Shown: in pieces, positions 28,302 to 36,019 of the stretch
How positions within the stretch are numbered: position 1 is the stretch's first letter
Layout: every line of letters starts with the position of its first letter
From: CAYWNA01 sp964459305
GTDB taxonomy: Bacteria > Planctomycetota > Planctomycetia > Pirellulales > Pirellulaceae
Assembly: GCA_964459305.1 (NCBI GenBank)
Contig: CAYWNA010000027.1
Span: forward strand, 1-64,000
Reading direction: 5' to 3'
DNA length: 64,000 nucleotides
Notes under the pieces: generated by a model
The model's database searches: none
What the model saw: only the letters and a program-made list of their open reading frames with translations
Told to the model about the DNA's origin: nothing
Translations under genes and position numbers: made by a program

Positions 28302-28417
28302 GTTTTCCTCCCTTGTTGTCAATTAAGTCATTGCCTTTTGGTTTTGTGCTTCACGGCATCCAAGACCCACACGCGATGAACGCGTGCTGCCATTCCGCCC
28401 GCGGGGGAAAATGACTC

Positions 28418-28495
28418 GTTTAACCGCAAGCCGGAGGCGTGCGCGTAATCCGCTGGCCTTGCCCATTCGCGCACGCCTCCGGCTTGCGGTTAAAC
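28418..28495. repeat. Perfect 28 bp palindromic repeat
   Basis: The arms at 28418-28445 and 28468-28495 (GTTTAACCGCAAGCCGGAGG, then CGTGCGCG, and its complement) match at all 28 positions, with a 22-base loop. It lies between the NagA-like gene and the aminotransferase gene. It could form a strong hairpin in their transcript, separating expression of the two. It lacks a T-tail. Confidence 0.9.
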
Positions 28496-28537
28496 AAGCA
28501 AACGTGTCAAGCCTGAGGGAGAGCCGTATACCCGCCA

Positions 28538-29713
28538 CTATTTTTCATAAACAACAGCACCCGCTGCGATCGTGTACAGCAAGTGTAAATCCTCATCCAA
28601 AACGATCAAGTCTGCGTCCTTGCCGACCGCGATTTCTCCTTTGGTCAGCCCCATCAACCGGGCCGGGTTTCTCGACCAGACGTGGCTGGCCGTGGCGATG
28701 TCTTTGCCAAACATCCGAGCGACGTTGCGAAGACCCCGGACGGGCGTCAGCGCGCTGCCAGCCAGTATCATGTCTCGATCCAACAGCCGTACGCCGTCGT
28801 TGGGATCCCGAACCACGACGTTGCCCCAATCGCCGGGCGGCGTATATTGCCCGGGCGGCAATCCCGCACCGAAATTGCTGTCGGTTACGAAAACGAGTTT
28901 ATCGGCCGGCTTGCAGCGAAATGCCTTTTCCACAAGCATCGGGTCCACGTGCGTGCCATCGCCGATGATCTCACATGACAACCGGTCCTCGATCAGCAAA
29001 TAGTCTACCAGCCCGGGCGCATAGATGTCTGGGTCCGGGTCCTTCCTTTCCGGCATGTAGAAAAAGACATCAAACAAGTGCGTCACCAACCTAGCACCGG
29101 CGTCCACCGCGGCGCGGCCCTGCTGGATCGTTGCCCGTGTATGGGCGATGCTGCAAACGACGCCCTCGTCGGACAGTTGCCGAATGAGTTCGGGTGCCCC
29201 CTCCAATTCCGGTGAAACGTCGCAAATCTTGACGTGACCGCCACCGGCCGCCAACAACATCTGCGTTGTCTCCGGGCTGATCGATGCAAGGGCATTGGCC
29301 GACCCGCCGCTGGCGATGGCGAGGTAGGGGGATTCAAGCCGAAAGCCGCCTACCTGCGGCAGATGACGCAAATCGTCTGTCTCGCGGCGATGCCGCTCCA
29401 TGTGCCTGGCGTTTTCTTCAGGCGGACAAAACAGGCTCGGGTAGAAAGTCGTGGTCCCGTGCGATGCCTCGATCCGGGCGTACTCGGCCAGATCGCCCGT
29501 TTCGGCAGATATGGTGTGTATGCTGTGCGTGTGCAGGTCGATCAGACCCGGCAAGGCGTAGCCGCCCGCCGCATCAATCACGGTTTCTGCCTTCAGATCC
29601 GGCCCAATTTCCTGGATCCGACCGTTCTCGATACGGACATCGCAAGCGAGAAGCTCGCCGCTGGGTAATAGCACATTCCCATTCTTGATGACCAGTGGCT
29701 TAAGCTCGTTCAC
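28538..29713 (-). CDS. nagA: N-acetylglucosamine-6-phosphate deacetylase-like amidohydrolase (391 aa)
   Basis: Amidohydrolase superfamily. The metal-binding HTH is at His61-x-His63. NagA landmarks follow: SIAHTRA, VTHLFD, GDGTHV and VTDS, and a C-terminal NPARLMGL-x-KGEIAVGKDADLIVLD. GTG 29713 is preferred because GGGGAGGG lies 3-9 bases upstream and it removes an odd five-residue extension. In the NagA family this removes acetate from GlcNAc-6-phosphate. THLFD in place of the usual THLFN and HTH without the common HGxxG mean the substrate may be a relative. It is first in a possible three-gene set with the aminotransferase and dehydrogenase. Confidence 0.82.
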   Translation of the reverse strand: MNELKPLVIKNGNVLLPSGELLACDVRIENGRIQEIGPDLKAETVIDAAGGYALPGLIDLHTHSIHTISAETGDLAEYARIEASHGTTTFYPSLFCPPEENARHMERHRRETDDLRHLPQVGGFRLESPYLAIASGGSANALASISPETTQMLLAAGGGHVKICDVSPELEGAPELIRQLSDEGVVCSIAHTRATIQQGRAAVDAGARLVTHLFDVFFYMPERKDPDPDIYAPGLVDYLLIEDRLSCEIIGDGTHVDPMLVEKAFRCKPADKLVFVTDSNFGAGLPPGQYTPPGDWGNVVVRDPNDGVRLLDRDMILAGSALTPVRGLRNVARMFGKDIATASHVWSRNPARLMGLTKGEIAVGKDADLIVLDEDLHLLYTIAAGAVVYEK

Positions 29714-29920
29714 GTGCCCTCCCCGCAATTGGCGCCCAACAGACTACCAAGAGCCAACCCGCTCTCACGGTAAGCAACGGCATCGAAACCGGAACCTCGG
29801 CGAACCGTAAGCTTCTGCACTCGGCCCGCTCATTGTATCATCCAAAGCAATGGCGCCTAGAATTCCAAAGCAAGGTGTATGGCCGGATTCGTTGATGATC
29901 GCCTGGCTAATCCGTCCCAC

Positions 29921-29947
29921 GTGTCAATTCTGGCCGCGGGCGGTATA
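29921..29947. repeat. Short intergenic repeat, copy 1 (GTGTCAATTCTGGCCGCGGG)
   Basis: These 27 bases match 38594-38620 at 24 of 27 positions in the same orientation. It lies 60 bases before the aldose epimerase start, where promoter elements might be expected. The two downstream genes are unrelated. Confidence 0.55.
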
Positions 29948-30006
29948 GTATGCCAGGATGCCGTTGTTGGCACGGCTTGGCTGAGGTGTGGTAGCGAGGA
30001 TAGACG

Positions 30007-30951
30007 ATGAGCGTTGAGACCGTCACGATATGCGACTCTGCGAGCGGAGCAGAAGCGAAGATACTTGTCGGCTTCGGGTTCAGTTGTTATCAGTACCGCG
30101 TTCCACGCGACGGTGAAACAATCGATGTGATTTGGTCGGAGCCCGGTTTCGAGCACGGCGACAAACGAGCATCCGGCAGCGGCAATCCAATCCTCTTCCC
30201 CTATCCCGGCCGCATTCGCGGCAAGACGCTGGACTGGGAAGGGTGCACCTATCCGCTCGAAGGAGACGACGGTCGTGGTAATGCAATTCACGGCTTTGTG
30301 CACACTCGCCCATGGCGGGTCGTCGAACGGAGGGACCATCGTGTGGTCGGCCAGTTTCAGCCATCCGAAGACGATTCGCAACTCCTGACTTGTTGGCCTG
30401 CTGATTTTCGTATCACCGTAGCGTACGAGGTGTCCGGCACGACGCTGCATGCCGCTTTCATCGTCGAGAATCCTGATCGCGTGCCACTGCCGTGCGGACT
30501 TGGGCTGCATCCGTACTTCTGCGTTCCGCTTGGTGGCAACGCCGCAGACGGTTGCCGAGTGCAACTGCCGGTTTCCCAGCGGTGGGAACTGGCAGAGATG
30601 CTGCCTACCGGCAAGCGGTCGGCGGTGGATAATCCCGATTCTTATCGCGCAGGGCTGTCCTTTGGGGACATGGCTTTCGATGATGTTTTCAGTGGCCTTC
30701 TGTATGAGGAGGGGCTTTGCACCTGCCGAGTGGTCGATCCGAGCAGCGGACGCAAGTTGTCTGTCGAGTTCGACGATGCCTTCGGCCATTGCGTGGTTTT
30801 CAATCCGCCGCATCGCGAAGCCGTCTGTATCGAGCCATACACCTGTGTCCCGAATGCCGTCGAGTTGCGTAATGCCGGCGCGGAGACGGGGCTGCGGATT
30901 CTACCACCGGGCGAATCATTCCAAGCCCGGTTGGCGATCCGGCTGGAGTGA
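30007..30951 (+). CDS. Aldose 1-epimerase family protein (314 aa)
   Basis: Galactose mutarotase-like fold. GNPILFPYPGRIRG, NAIHGFVHTRPW (with the conserved His near 98) and CGLGLHPYF with the second His match the family. FEHGDKRASGSG lies in the substrate loop. The length is typical. It lacks a signal peptide, so it acts in the cytoplasm to interconvert sugar anomers. ATG 30007 follows a GAGGA site. Its last 36 bases overlap the convergent rsmD gene on the other strand. It is divergent from the NagA-like gene. Confidence 0.88.
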   Translation: MSVETVTICDSASGAEAKILVGFGFSCYQYRVPRDGETIDVIWSEPGFEHGDKRASGSGNPILFPYPGRIRGKTLDWEGCTYPLEGDDGRGNAIHGFVHTRPWRVVERRDHRVVGQFQPSEDDSQLLTCWPADFRITVAYEVSGTTLHAAFIVENPDRVPLPCGLGLHPYFCVPLGGNAADGCRVQLPVSQRWELAEMLPTGKRSAVDNPDSYRAGLSFGDMAFDDVFSGLLYEEGLCTCRVVDPSSGRKLSVEFDDAFGHCVVFNPPHREAVCIEPYTCVPNAVELRNAGAETGLRILPPGESFQARLAIRLE

Positions 30952-31587
30952 ACCAACCCTGTTGATGCCGATCACCGCCGGGGGATAGGTGCGGACATCC
31001 CAATCGCCCAGGTCTGCCAGGTGGCCGAAGTCGAATCGCTTATCCGCCTCGACGGCGAACAGGCTTCCTTGGGGTGCTCGTTCGTGCAAAGTGCGGATCA
31101 GTTCGAACATGTCGCTGGGGCAATTCACGTAGAAATCGTAGGGAGGGGAGCAGAGGACGAGCCACGTGTGGCCGGTCAGCTCCGTCCAGTCCTGCTGCCG
31201 ACGGACCCATAGAAAAACGTTGGCGGCAACGACTCCGGCCTGGCCGCCGACGTCCAACGTGGCGATGTTTTGCTCGATGATCCTTGACGTCGGGAAGTGA
31301 CGTTCGATGAATGTGGCGCGGGCCGCGCCGCGGCTGAGTGCCTCGAGGCCCAGAGCGCCCGTACCGGCAAACAAGTCGATGGCGTGCGTGCCTTTGACGG
31401 TTGGGCCAACCAGGTTAAAGAGGGCCTCGCGCACACGGTCCTTCATCGGTCGCGTCCGCGGATCGCCGGTGTAGACGATCGACCGGCCGCGAAACGTGCC
31501 GCCGATGATCCTCAGTGGCTTGTCCGGCCCAGCGCGAGCCGGCCGTGCCGGCTTGGAACGTCTCGTTGAACCTTTTTTCCGTGCCAT
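30916..31587 (-). CDS. rsmD: 16S rRNA (guanine-N2-966) methyltransferase RsmD (223 aa)
   Basis: LRIIGGTFRGR, RPMKDRVREALFN and the SAM-binding motif DLFAGTGALGLEALSRGA (71-88) are diagnostic of RsmD. Motif IV, normally DPPF/DPPY or NPPY, reads SPPY at 147-150 (CSPPYDFY). The acidic or amide residue that contacts the target amine is therefore replaced by Ser. The N-terminal 25 residues are rich in Lys/Arg, as expected for RNA contact. The C-terminal region is slightly longer than usual. It converges on the epimerase gene with a 36-base overlap. Confidence 0.9.
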   Translation of the reverse strand: MARKKGSTRRSKPARPARAGPDKPLRIIGGTFRGRSIVYTGDPRTRPMKDRVREALFNLVGPTVKGTHAIDLFAGTGALGLEALSRGAARATFIERHFPTSRIIEQNIATLDVGGQAGVVAANVFLWVRRQQDWTELTGHTWLVLCSPPYDFYVNCPSDMFELIRTLHERAPQGSLFAVEADKRFDFGHLADLGDWDVRTYPPAVIGINRVGSLQPDRQPGLE

Positions 31588-31679
31588 CGTACTGTGAGTA
31601 ACTCGCTGTCTGGTAACAAGTTGCGAGGCGAGGACGCCGCCGGTGCCGGTCCTGTCGCGGTCGCGTGTTGCTGCCGAAT

Positions 31680-31704
31680 AGGTGCCGATGGCACCTTTTA
31701 TCTC
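31680..31704 (+). terminator. Terminator-like hairpin
   Basis: AGGTGCC, loop GAT, GGCACCT followed by TTTTATCT: a 7 bp perfect stem with a short T-run on the plus strand. No plus-strand gene ends just before it. It lies 80 bases upstream of the cyclophilin gene and may act in that gene's leader, or be a chance palindrome. Confidence 0.4.
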
Positions 31705-31785
31705 GCCAGGACTATGCTAACCTTTATGGCTTCGTTGAAAAGTGGATTATGATCTTGGTTGACAGGTATTTGGGAGGACTATTTG

Positions 31786-33096
31786 ATGTTGCGAGACGTG
31801 CTTCGCATTGCGAAAACCACGATGATTGGCATGGCGTGTTTCCTACTGATTTGTGGAGGCGTTACCGCTCAGGAGGAGACCGGCGACACCGGTCAATCTG
31901 ATGCGAGTTCGAAAAAGGCCGAGAAGCCAGAGGCGTCGCCAGGCGAGGCGAAGCCGGCTGACGATGCGGACGCGAAAGCCCCGGCAGGCAAAGACGAACC
32001 GAAACCCGCGGCTGCCAAACCGGATGCCGGTGCGGCGCCGAAAGAGACGACCACGGCACCGCCGGATCTTTCTCCAGCAGGCGTCTTCGCCGCAAAGCTG
32101 ACCGAGTGGAAGGACGTGCTCAAGGAACTGCGAAAACTTCATGCCGACTATATGATCGCCGAGCCGAGCGAAGCACCTGGCATCGAAAGCCAGTGGGGCG
32201 AACTGATCGCCAAAGGCGAAGCGATGATCCTCGAATTGCGCGATGCAGGCAAGAATGCGTACCTGGCTGCGCCAAATGACGATGATGAATTGACGGAGTT
32301 CCTAGTAAAGTTCGTGAAAGACGACGTGGATAGAGACGATTACGAGACGGCTGTCGAGTTGTCGCAGGCGCTATTAGAGAACGGATGCGAGGAAAAGGAG
32401 CTCTACGAACCAGCGGGCATCGCGGCCTTCGCCACCGCCAATTTTGACAAGGCGAAGGAGTACTTGGACAAGGCCAAAGACGAGAACTCGCTGGGCGACG
32501 AAGGGAAGAAATACGTCGACGAAATCGACGACTATAAGGACTTCTGGAAAGAGGAACAGAAGCTGCGCGAGAAAGAAGCAGAAGCAGATGACTTGCCTCG
32601 CGTGCAACTGACTACGTCGAAAGGCGATGTGGTAATCGAGCTACTCGAAAACGAAGCGCCCGACACCGTGGGTAATTTTGTCAGTCTTGTCGAGCAGGGC
32701 TTCTACGACGGATTGTCGTTCCACCGCGTGTTGAAGGGATTCATGGCCCAAGGCGGCTGCCCCCGAGGTGATGGAACCGGAGGTCCGGGCTACAAGATCT
32801 ACTGTGAATGTCGGAAGGAAGACCACCGCAAGCATTTTCGCGGCTCGCTCAGTATGGCGAAAGAGACACCTCCGAACACTGGTGGCTCGCAGTTCTTCCT
32901 GACGTTTCTCCCCACGCCGCATCTGAACGGCAAGCACACGGTGTTCGGCCGGCTGGTCGAGGGTATGGAAGTACTCGCCGAAATCCAACGGACCGAAGCG
33001 GAGGACGGCGGCTCGGAACCGGAGCTGGACAAAATCGTGAAAGCCAAGGTGATCCGCAAACGCGAGCATGACTACAAGCCGAACAAAGTAAACTAA
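31786..33096 (+). CDS. Exported cyclophilin-type peptidyl-prolyl isomerase, copy 1 (436 aa)
   Basis: ATG 31786 follows GGGAGGA. The signal peptide ends near VTA-QE (residue 26). Residues about 27-105 are a low-complexity Ala/Pro/Lys/Glu linker. Residues about 106-260 are helical, TPR-like. From about 265 to the end is a cyclophilin domain with FHRVLKGFMAQGG, SLSMAK, GGSQFFLTF and HTVFGRLVEGMEVL. The catalytic Arg of FHRV and the Phe/Gln of the active site are conserved. It should catalyse proline isomerisation of exported proteins. It is paralogous to the next gene, which lacks the linker. Confidence 0.9.
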   Translation: MLRDVLRIAKTTMIGMACFLLICGGVTAQEETGDTGQSDASSKKAEKPEASPGEAKPADDADAKAPAGKDEPKPAAAKPDAGAAPKETTTAPPDLSPAGVFAAKLTEWKDVLKELRKLHADYMIAEPSEAPGIESQWGELIAKGEAMILELRDAGKNAYLAAPNDDDELTEFLVKFVKDDVDRDDYETAVELSQALLENGCEEKELYEPAGIAAFATANFDKAKEYLDKAKDENSLGDEGKKYVDEIDDYKDFWKEEQKLREKEAEADDLPRVQLTTSKGDVVIELLENEAPDTVGNFVSLVEQGFYDGLSFHRVLKGFMAQGGCPRGDGTGGPGYKIYCECRKEDHRKHFRGSLSMAKETPPNTGGSQFFLTFLPTPHLNGKHTVFGRLVEGMEVLAEIQRTEAEDGGSEPELDKIVKAKVIRKREHDYKPNKVN

Positions 33097-33100
33097 CTGT

Positions 33101-33351
33101 GTTCGTAGTCCCGCCTTTAGGCGGTCTTGCGGTGAGTGACTTCGCCGTGAGAAGACCCCTGCAATGAATCGACAGTTCCAGGAGGGCGCAGGAACGGGTT
33201 TGCGGGACAGCAAGGATTCGTCGACGAAACTCGTAGCTGGATTCGCAAGAATTCAGGCGGTGAGGGCGCAATACGTCTGAATTCTTGCGAATCCAGCTAC
33301 AAATCCATTCCTGTGCCCGTTTCAGGACCGCCTAAAGGCGGGGCTACGAAC
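33101..33351. repeat. Outer palindromic repeat flanking a nested element
   Basis: The arms at 33101-33126 and 33326-33351 (GTTCGTAGTCCCGCCTTTAG, then GCGGTC) match at 25 of 26. Each arm also contains its own small palindrome (CCGCCT/AGGCGG). The outer arms are 199 bases apart, because another palindrome lies between them. It fills the spacer between the two cyclophilin genes. Confidence 0.85.
33198..33300. repeat. Mobile-type palindromic element, copy 1
   Basis: About 103 bases; the right 68 (33233-33300) form a hairpin with arms GTAGCTGGATTCGCAAGAAT and complement. The whole unit, including about 35 bases outside the hairpin, recurs in opposite orientation at 47350-47451. Sharing of flanking non-palindromic sequence points to movement of a defined unit rather than independent hairpin formation. 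Confidence 0.85.
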
Positions 33352-33370
33352 GAACATCGAAAGGTCAACT

Positions 33371-34477
33371 ATGATCTGTCGCCTGCTGTCGCCGTTTATC
33401 GTGCTCTGGTTAGTCTGCTGGCATCATGTCTTGGCCGGTGCCGAGGCGGAGGGCGTTTCCGGGCAGTATGCGGCTGTGCGGGCGGAATGGGATGTCGTGA
33501 ACCAGAAGCTGGATGACTTGTACACCGAATTCCGAGAGGCAACTCCGGATAGACGCGACGAGATACGCCAGGAGTATGCTGGGCTGGCAGACAAAGCCAA
33601 CGTTCTATTGCCTCGACTCCGAGAGGCCGGCATTGCCGCGTACAAGGTGGCTCCGAACGAAGATTTGAATCTTGTGCGGTTGCTGATTGGCATGGTCGGC
33701 GACGACGTGCGAAACGATCGATACGAAGCAGCCATGGAACTGGCGTCCGTGTTGATTGGCAACAAATGCCCGGAACAGGCCATCTACGGTCTGGCCGGCA
33801 TGGCCGCCTATTGCCGTGACGAGTTTGGACTTGCACAAGAGTATCTGATGCTGGCCAAGGAGGCTGACATGATGCCCGAGGGCGGTCTTGTGTATCTGAC
33901 GGACGTCGCCTATGCCAAGAAGTTATGGGGCGCGGAGCTGGAAATCCGCCGCGCCGAAGCGGAGGCGAAAGATCTGCCGCGCGTCCTGCTGAAGACCACC
34001 AAAGGCGAAATCCTGATCGAATTGTACGAAAACGAGGCCCCGCAGACCGTTGGGAACTTTGTCAGCCTGGTGGAGAAGGACTACTACAATGGCCTGACGT
34101 TCCATCGTGTGTTGCCGGGGTTCATGGCCCAAGGCGGCTGCCCAACCGGCACGGGAACAGGCAGCCCGGGCTACAACATCTACTGCGAATGCCACGAGAA
34201 GAACTACCGCAAACACTTTCGCGGATCGCTAAGTATGGCGAAAGGGAAACCTCGGGACACCGGCGGATCGCAGTTCTTTCTCACTTTTCGCCGCACCTCG
34301 CATTTAGATGGCGAACACACGGTCTTTGGCCGCGTGCTCGAAGGAATCGAGGTATTGGCAAAGCTCCAGCGCCGCGATCCCGACGCACGGGGCCCGAAAC
34401 CCGAACCGGACAAGATCATTGAAGCCAGCGTCGTCCGCAAACGCGATCACGAGTACGAGCCGACAAAGGTGGAGTAG
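33371..34477 (+). CDS. Exported cyclophilin-type peptidyl-prolyl isomerase, copy 2 (368 aa)
   Basis: The signal peptide ends near residue 23 (VLAGAEA). It is followed directly by the helical domain (about 25-195), which matches the first copy (EMRD-like DDVRNDRYEAAMELASVLI against DDVDRDDYETAVELSQALL). Then comes the cyclophilin domain (about 196-368, with FHRVLPGFMAQGG and GGSQFFLTF). Active-site residues are retained. ATG 33371 has only a weak GAAAGG site. Tandem duplication followed by divergence is the simplest history; copy 1 later gained, or copy 2 lost, the Ala/Pro-rich linker. Only 14 bases separate it from fucU. Confidence 0.9.
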   Translation: MICRLLSPFIVLWLVCWHHVLAGAEAEGVSGQYAAVRAEWDVVNQKLDDLYTEFREATPDRRDEIRQEYAGLADKANVLLPRLREAGIAAYKVAPNEDLNLVRLLIGMVGDDVRNDRYEAAMELASVLIGNKCPEQAIYGLAGMAAYCRDEFGLAQEYLMLAKEADMMPEGGLVYLTDVAYAKKLWGAELEIRRAEAEAKDLPRVLLKTTKGEILIELYENEAPQTVGNFVSLVEKDYYNGLTFHRVLPGFMAQGGCPTGTGTGSPGYNIYCECHEKNYRKHFRGSLSMAKGKPRDTGGSQFFLTFRRTSHLDGEHTVFGRVLEGIEVLAKLQRRDPDARGPKPEPDKIIEASVVRKRDHEYEPTKVE

Positions 34478-34491
34478 GAGATCATCGAATC

Positions 34492-34923
34492 ATGTTGAAA
34501 GGCATCCCGCCGGCGATTTCTCCGGAATTGATGTACACACTCATGAAGATGGGCCACGGGGACGAGTTGGTGCTGGCCGACGGCAACTTCCCAGCCGATT
34601 CCCATGCCCAGCGAATCGTGCGGGCAGATGGGCTCAGTGTGCCCGACGTGCTGGAGGCCATTGGAAAGCTCTATCCATTGGACCAGTACGTTGACGCAGC
34701 AGCCTTTGTCATGCAGCCGGTAACGGGCGATCCACCCGAACCACCGATCTGGAAGCAGTTTGCCGAGCTTCTGGAAGCCAGCGAAGGCAAGCCCGTCGAA
34801 CTGAAACAGGTCGAACGATTCGCCTTCTATGAACAGGCCAAGAAGGCGTACGCCGTGGTCGCAACCAGCGAGACAGCACTCTACGCAAATCTGATTCTGA
34901 AGAAAGGCGTTGTAGCGCCCTGA
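34492..34923 (+). CDS. fucU: L-fucose mutarotase (RbsD/FucU family, 143 aa)
   Basis: MLKGIPPAISPELMYTLMKM, GHGDELVLADGNFP and the C-terminal ATSETALYANLILKKG are the family signature, including the His and Asp of the active site. The protein is cytoplasmic and forms rings in known members. It interconverts alpha and beta fucose (or a related pyranose). ATG 34492 follows TAGGAG. The gene is 14 bases after the second cyclophilin and 40 bases before bioB, so transcription may be shared although functions differ. It fits with the GH95-like gene at 14402 if fucosides are used. Confidence 0.9.
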   Translation: MLKGIPPAISPELMYTLMKMGHGDELVLADGNFPADSHAQRIVRADGLSVPDVLEAIGKLYPLDQYVDAAAFVMQPVTGDPPEPPIWKQFAELLEASEGKPVELKQVERFAFYEQAKKAYAVVATSETALYANLILKKGVVAP

Positions 34924-34963
34924 TGTGGCTTTACACTCGCAATCAAGGCACTACGGGGCTATC

Positions 34964-36004
34964 ATGAGTCCGCCATCGTCCTGTGAGAATCCTCCCCCGC
35001 CGACCGGTACGGGCGTTTGGCACGAGTTGGCCGAACGGGTGCTCGAAGGATGCTGCATCACCACGGAAGAAGGCCTGGCGATTCTCCAGTGTCCGGACGA
35101 CGACTTGCTGGATCTGTTGTCTGCCGCTTTTCGCATCCGACGGCACTATTTCGGCAAGACGGTCCAGCTTTACTTCTTGATCAATGCAAAAAGCGGGCTC
35201 TGTCCGGAGGACTGCTCGTATTGCTCGCAGTCCAAGGCATCGAAGGCCGGAATCCCAAAATACAACATCCTCCAGCGCGAAGAACTGCTGGACGGTGCGC
35301 GAATCGCCGACGAGCGGAACGTCAAAACGTACTGTATCGTCATATCCGCTCGCGGCCCGAGCGAGCGAGAGATGCGGGCGGTCGAGGAAATCGTGCCCGA
35401 TATCAAGGCCCAATATGATCTGAAAGTGTGCGCCAGCCTCGGGTTGCTCACCCAGGAACAGGCTGACCGGCTGAAGGCATGCGGCGTGGATCGCGTGAAT
35501 CACAACCTGAACACCAGCCCGGAATTCCACGGCGAAATCTGCAGCACTCATGCGTATCAAGATCGAATCAATACGCTTCGCGCCGTGCGCAACGCCGGAA
35601 TGGAGATATGTTCGGGAGGAATCGTCGGGATGGGCGAGGCGGACACCGATATCGTTCGCATGGCGTTCGAACTGCGGGACGAAAACGTCGAGTCGATTCC
35701 CATCAACTTCCTGAACCCGATCGACGGCACGCCACTGGAAGGCGTCAATCGATTGAACCCGCGCTACTGCCTAAAGGTGCTGGCACTGTTCCGCTTTGCT
35801 AATCCCGACCGAGAAATCCGCATTGCCGGCGGTCGCGAGCTCAACTTGGGCAACATGCAGGCATTAGGCCTATACGCCGCCAATTCCATTTTCGTCGGCG
35901 ACTACCTGACCACAAAGGGACAGACGCCGGAAGCGGACTACAAGATGATCGAAGAACTGGGATTCGTGGTCACTCGCACCGCGCAGATCGACGGGCAAGA
36001 TTAG
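34964..36004 (+). CDS. bioB: Biotin synthase BioB (346 aa)
   Basis: A radical SAM enzyme with the CxxxCxxC cluster at Cys79-Cys83-Cys86 (CPEDCSYCSQ). It has the BioB-specific YNLNTSPE-like region (NHNLNTSPEFHG), GGIVGMGE, NFLNPIDGTPLEG and the C-terminal NSIFVGDYLTT(K)GQ. It inserts sulphur into dethiobiotin, the last step of biotin synthesis. ATG 34964 is preferred over GTG 34925 because it gives the usual length. No other biotin genes are in the window. Confidence 0.95.
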   Translation: MSPPSSCENPPPPTGTGVWHELAERVLEGCCITTEEGLAILQCPDDDLLDLLSAAFRIRRHYFGKTVQLYFLINAKSGLCPEDCSYCSQSKASKAGIPKYNILQREELLDGARIADERNVKTYCIVISARGPSEREMRAVEEIVPDIKAQYDLKVCASLGLLTQEQADRLKACGVDRVNHNLNTSPEFHGEICSTHAYQDRINTLRAVRNAGMEICSGGIVGMGEADTDIVRMAFELRDENVESIPINFLNPIDGTPLEGVNRLNPRYCLKVLALFRFANPDREIRIAGGRELNLGNMQALGLYAANSIFVGDYLTTKGQTPEADYKMIEELGFVVTRTAQIDGQD

Positions 36005-36019
36005 GATCGCAGACGGATT

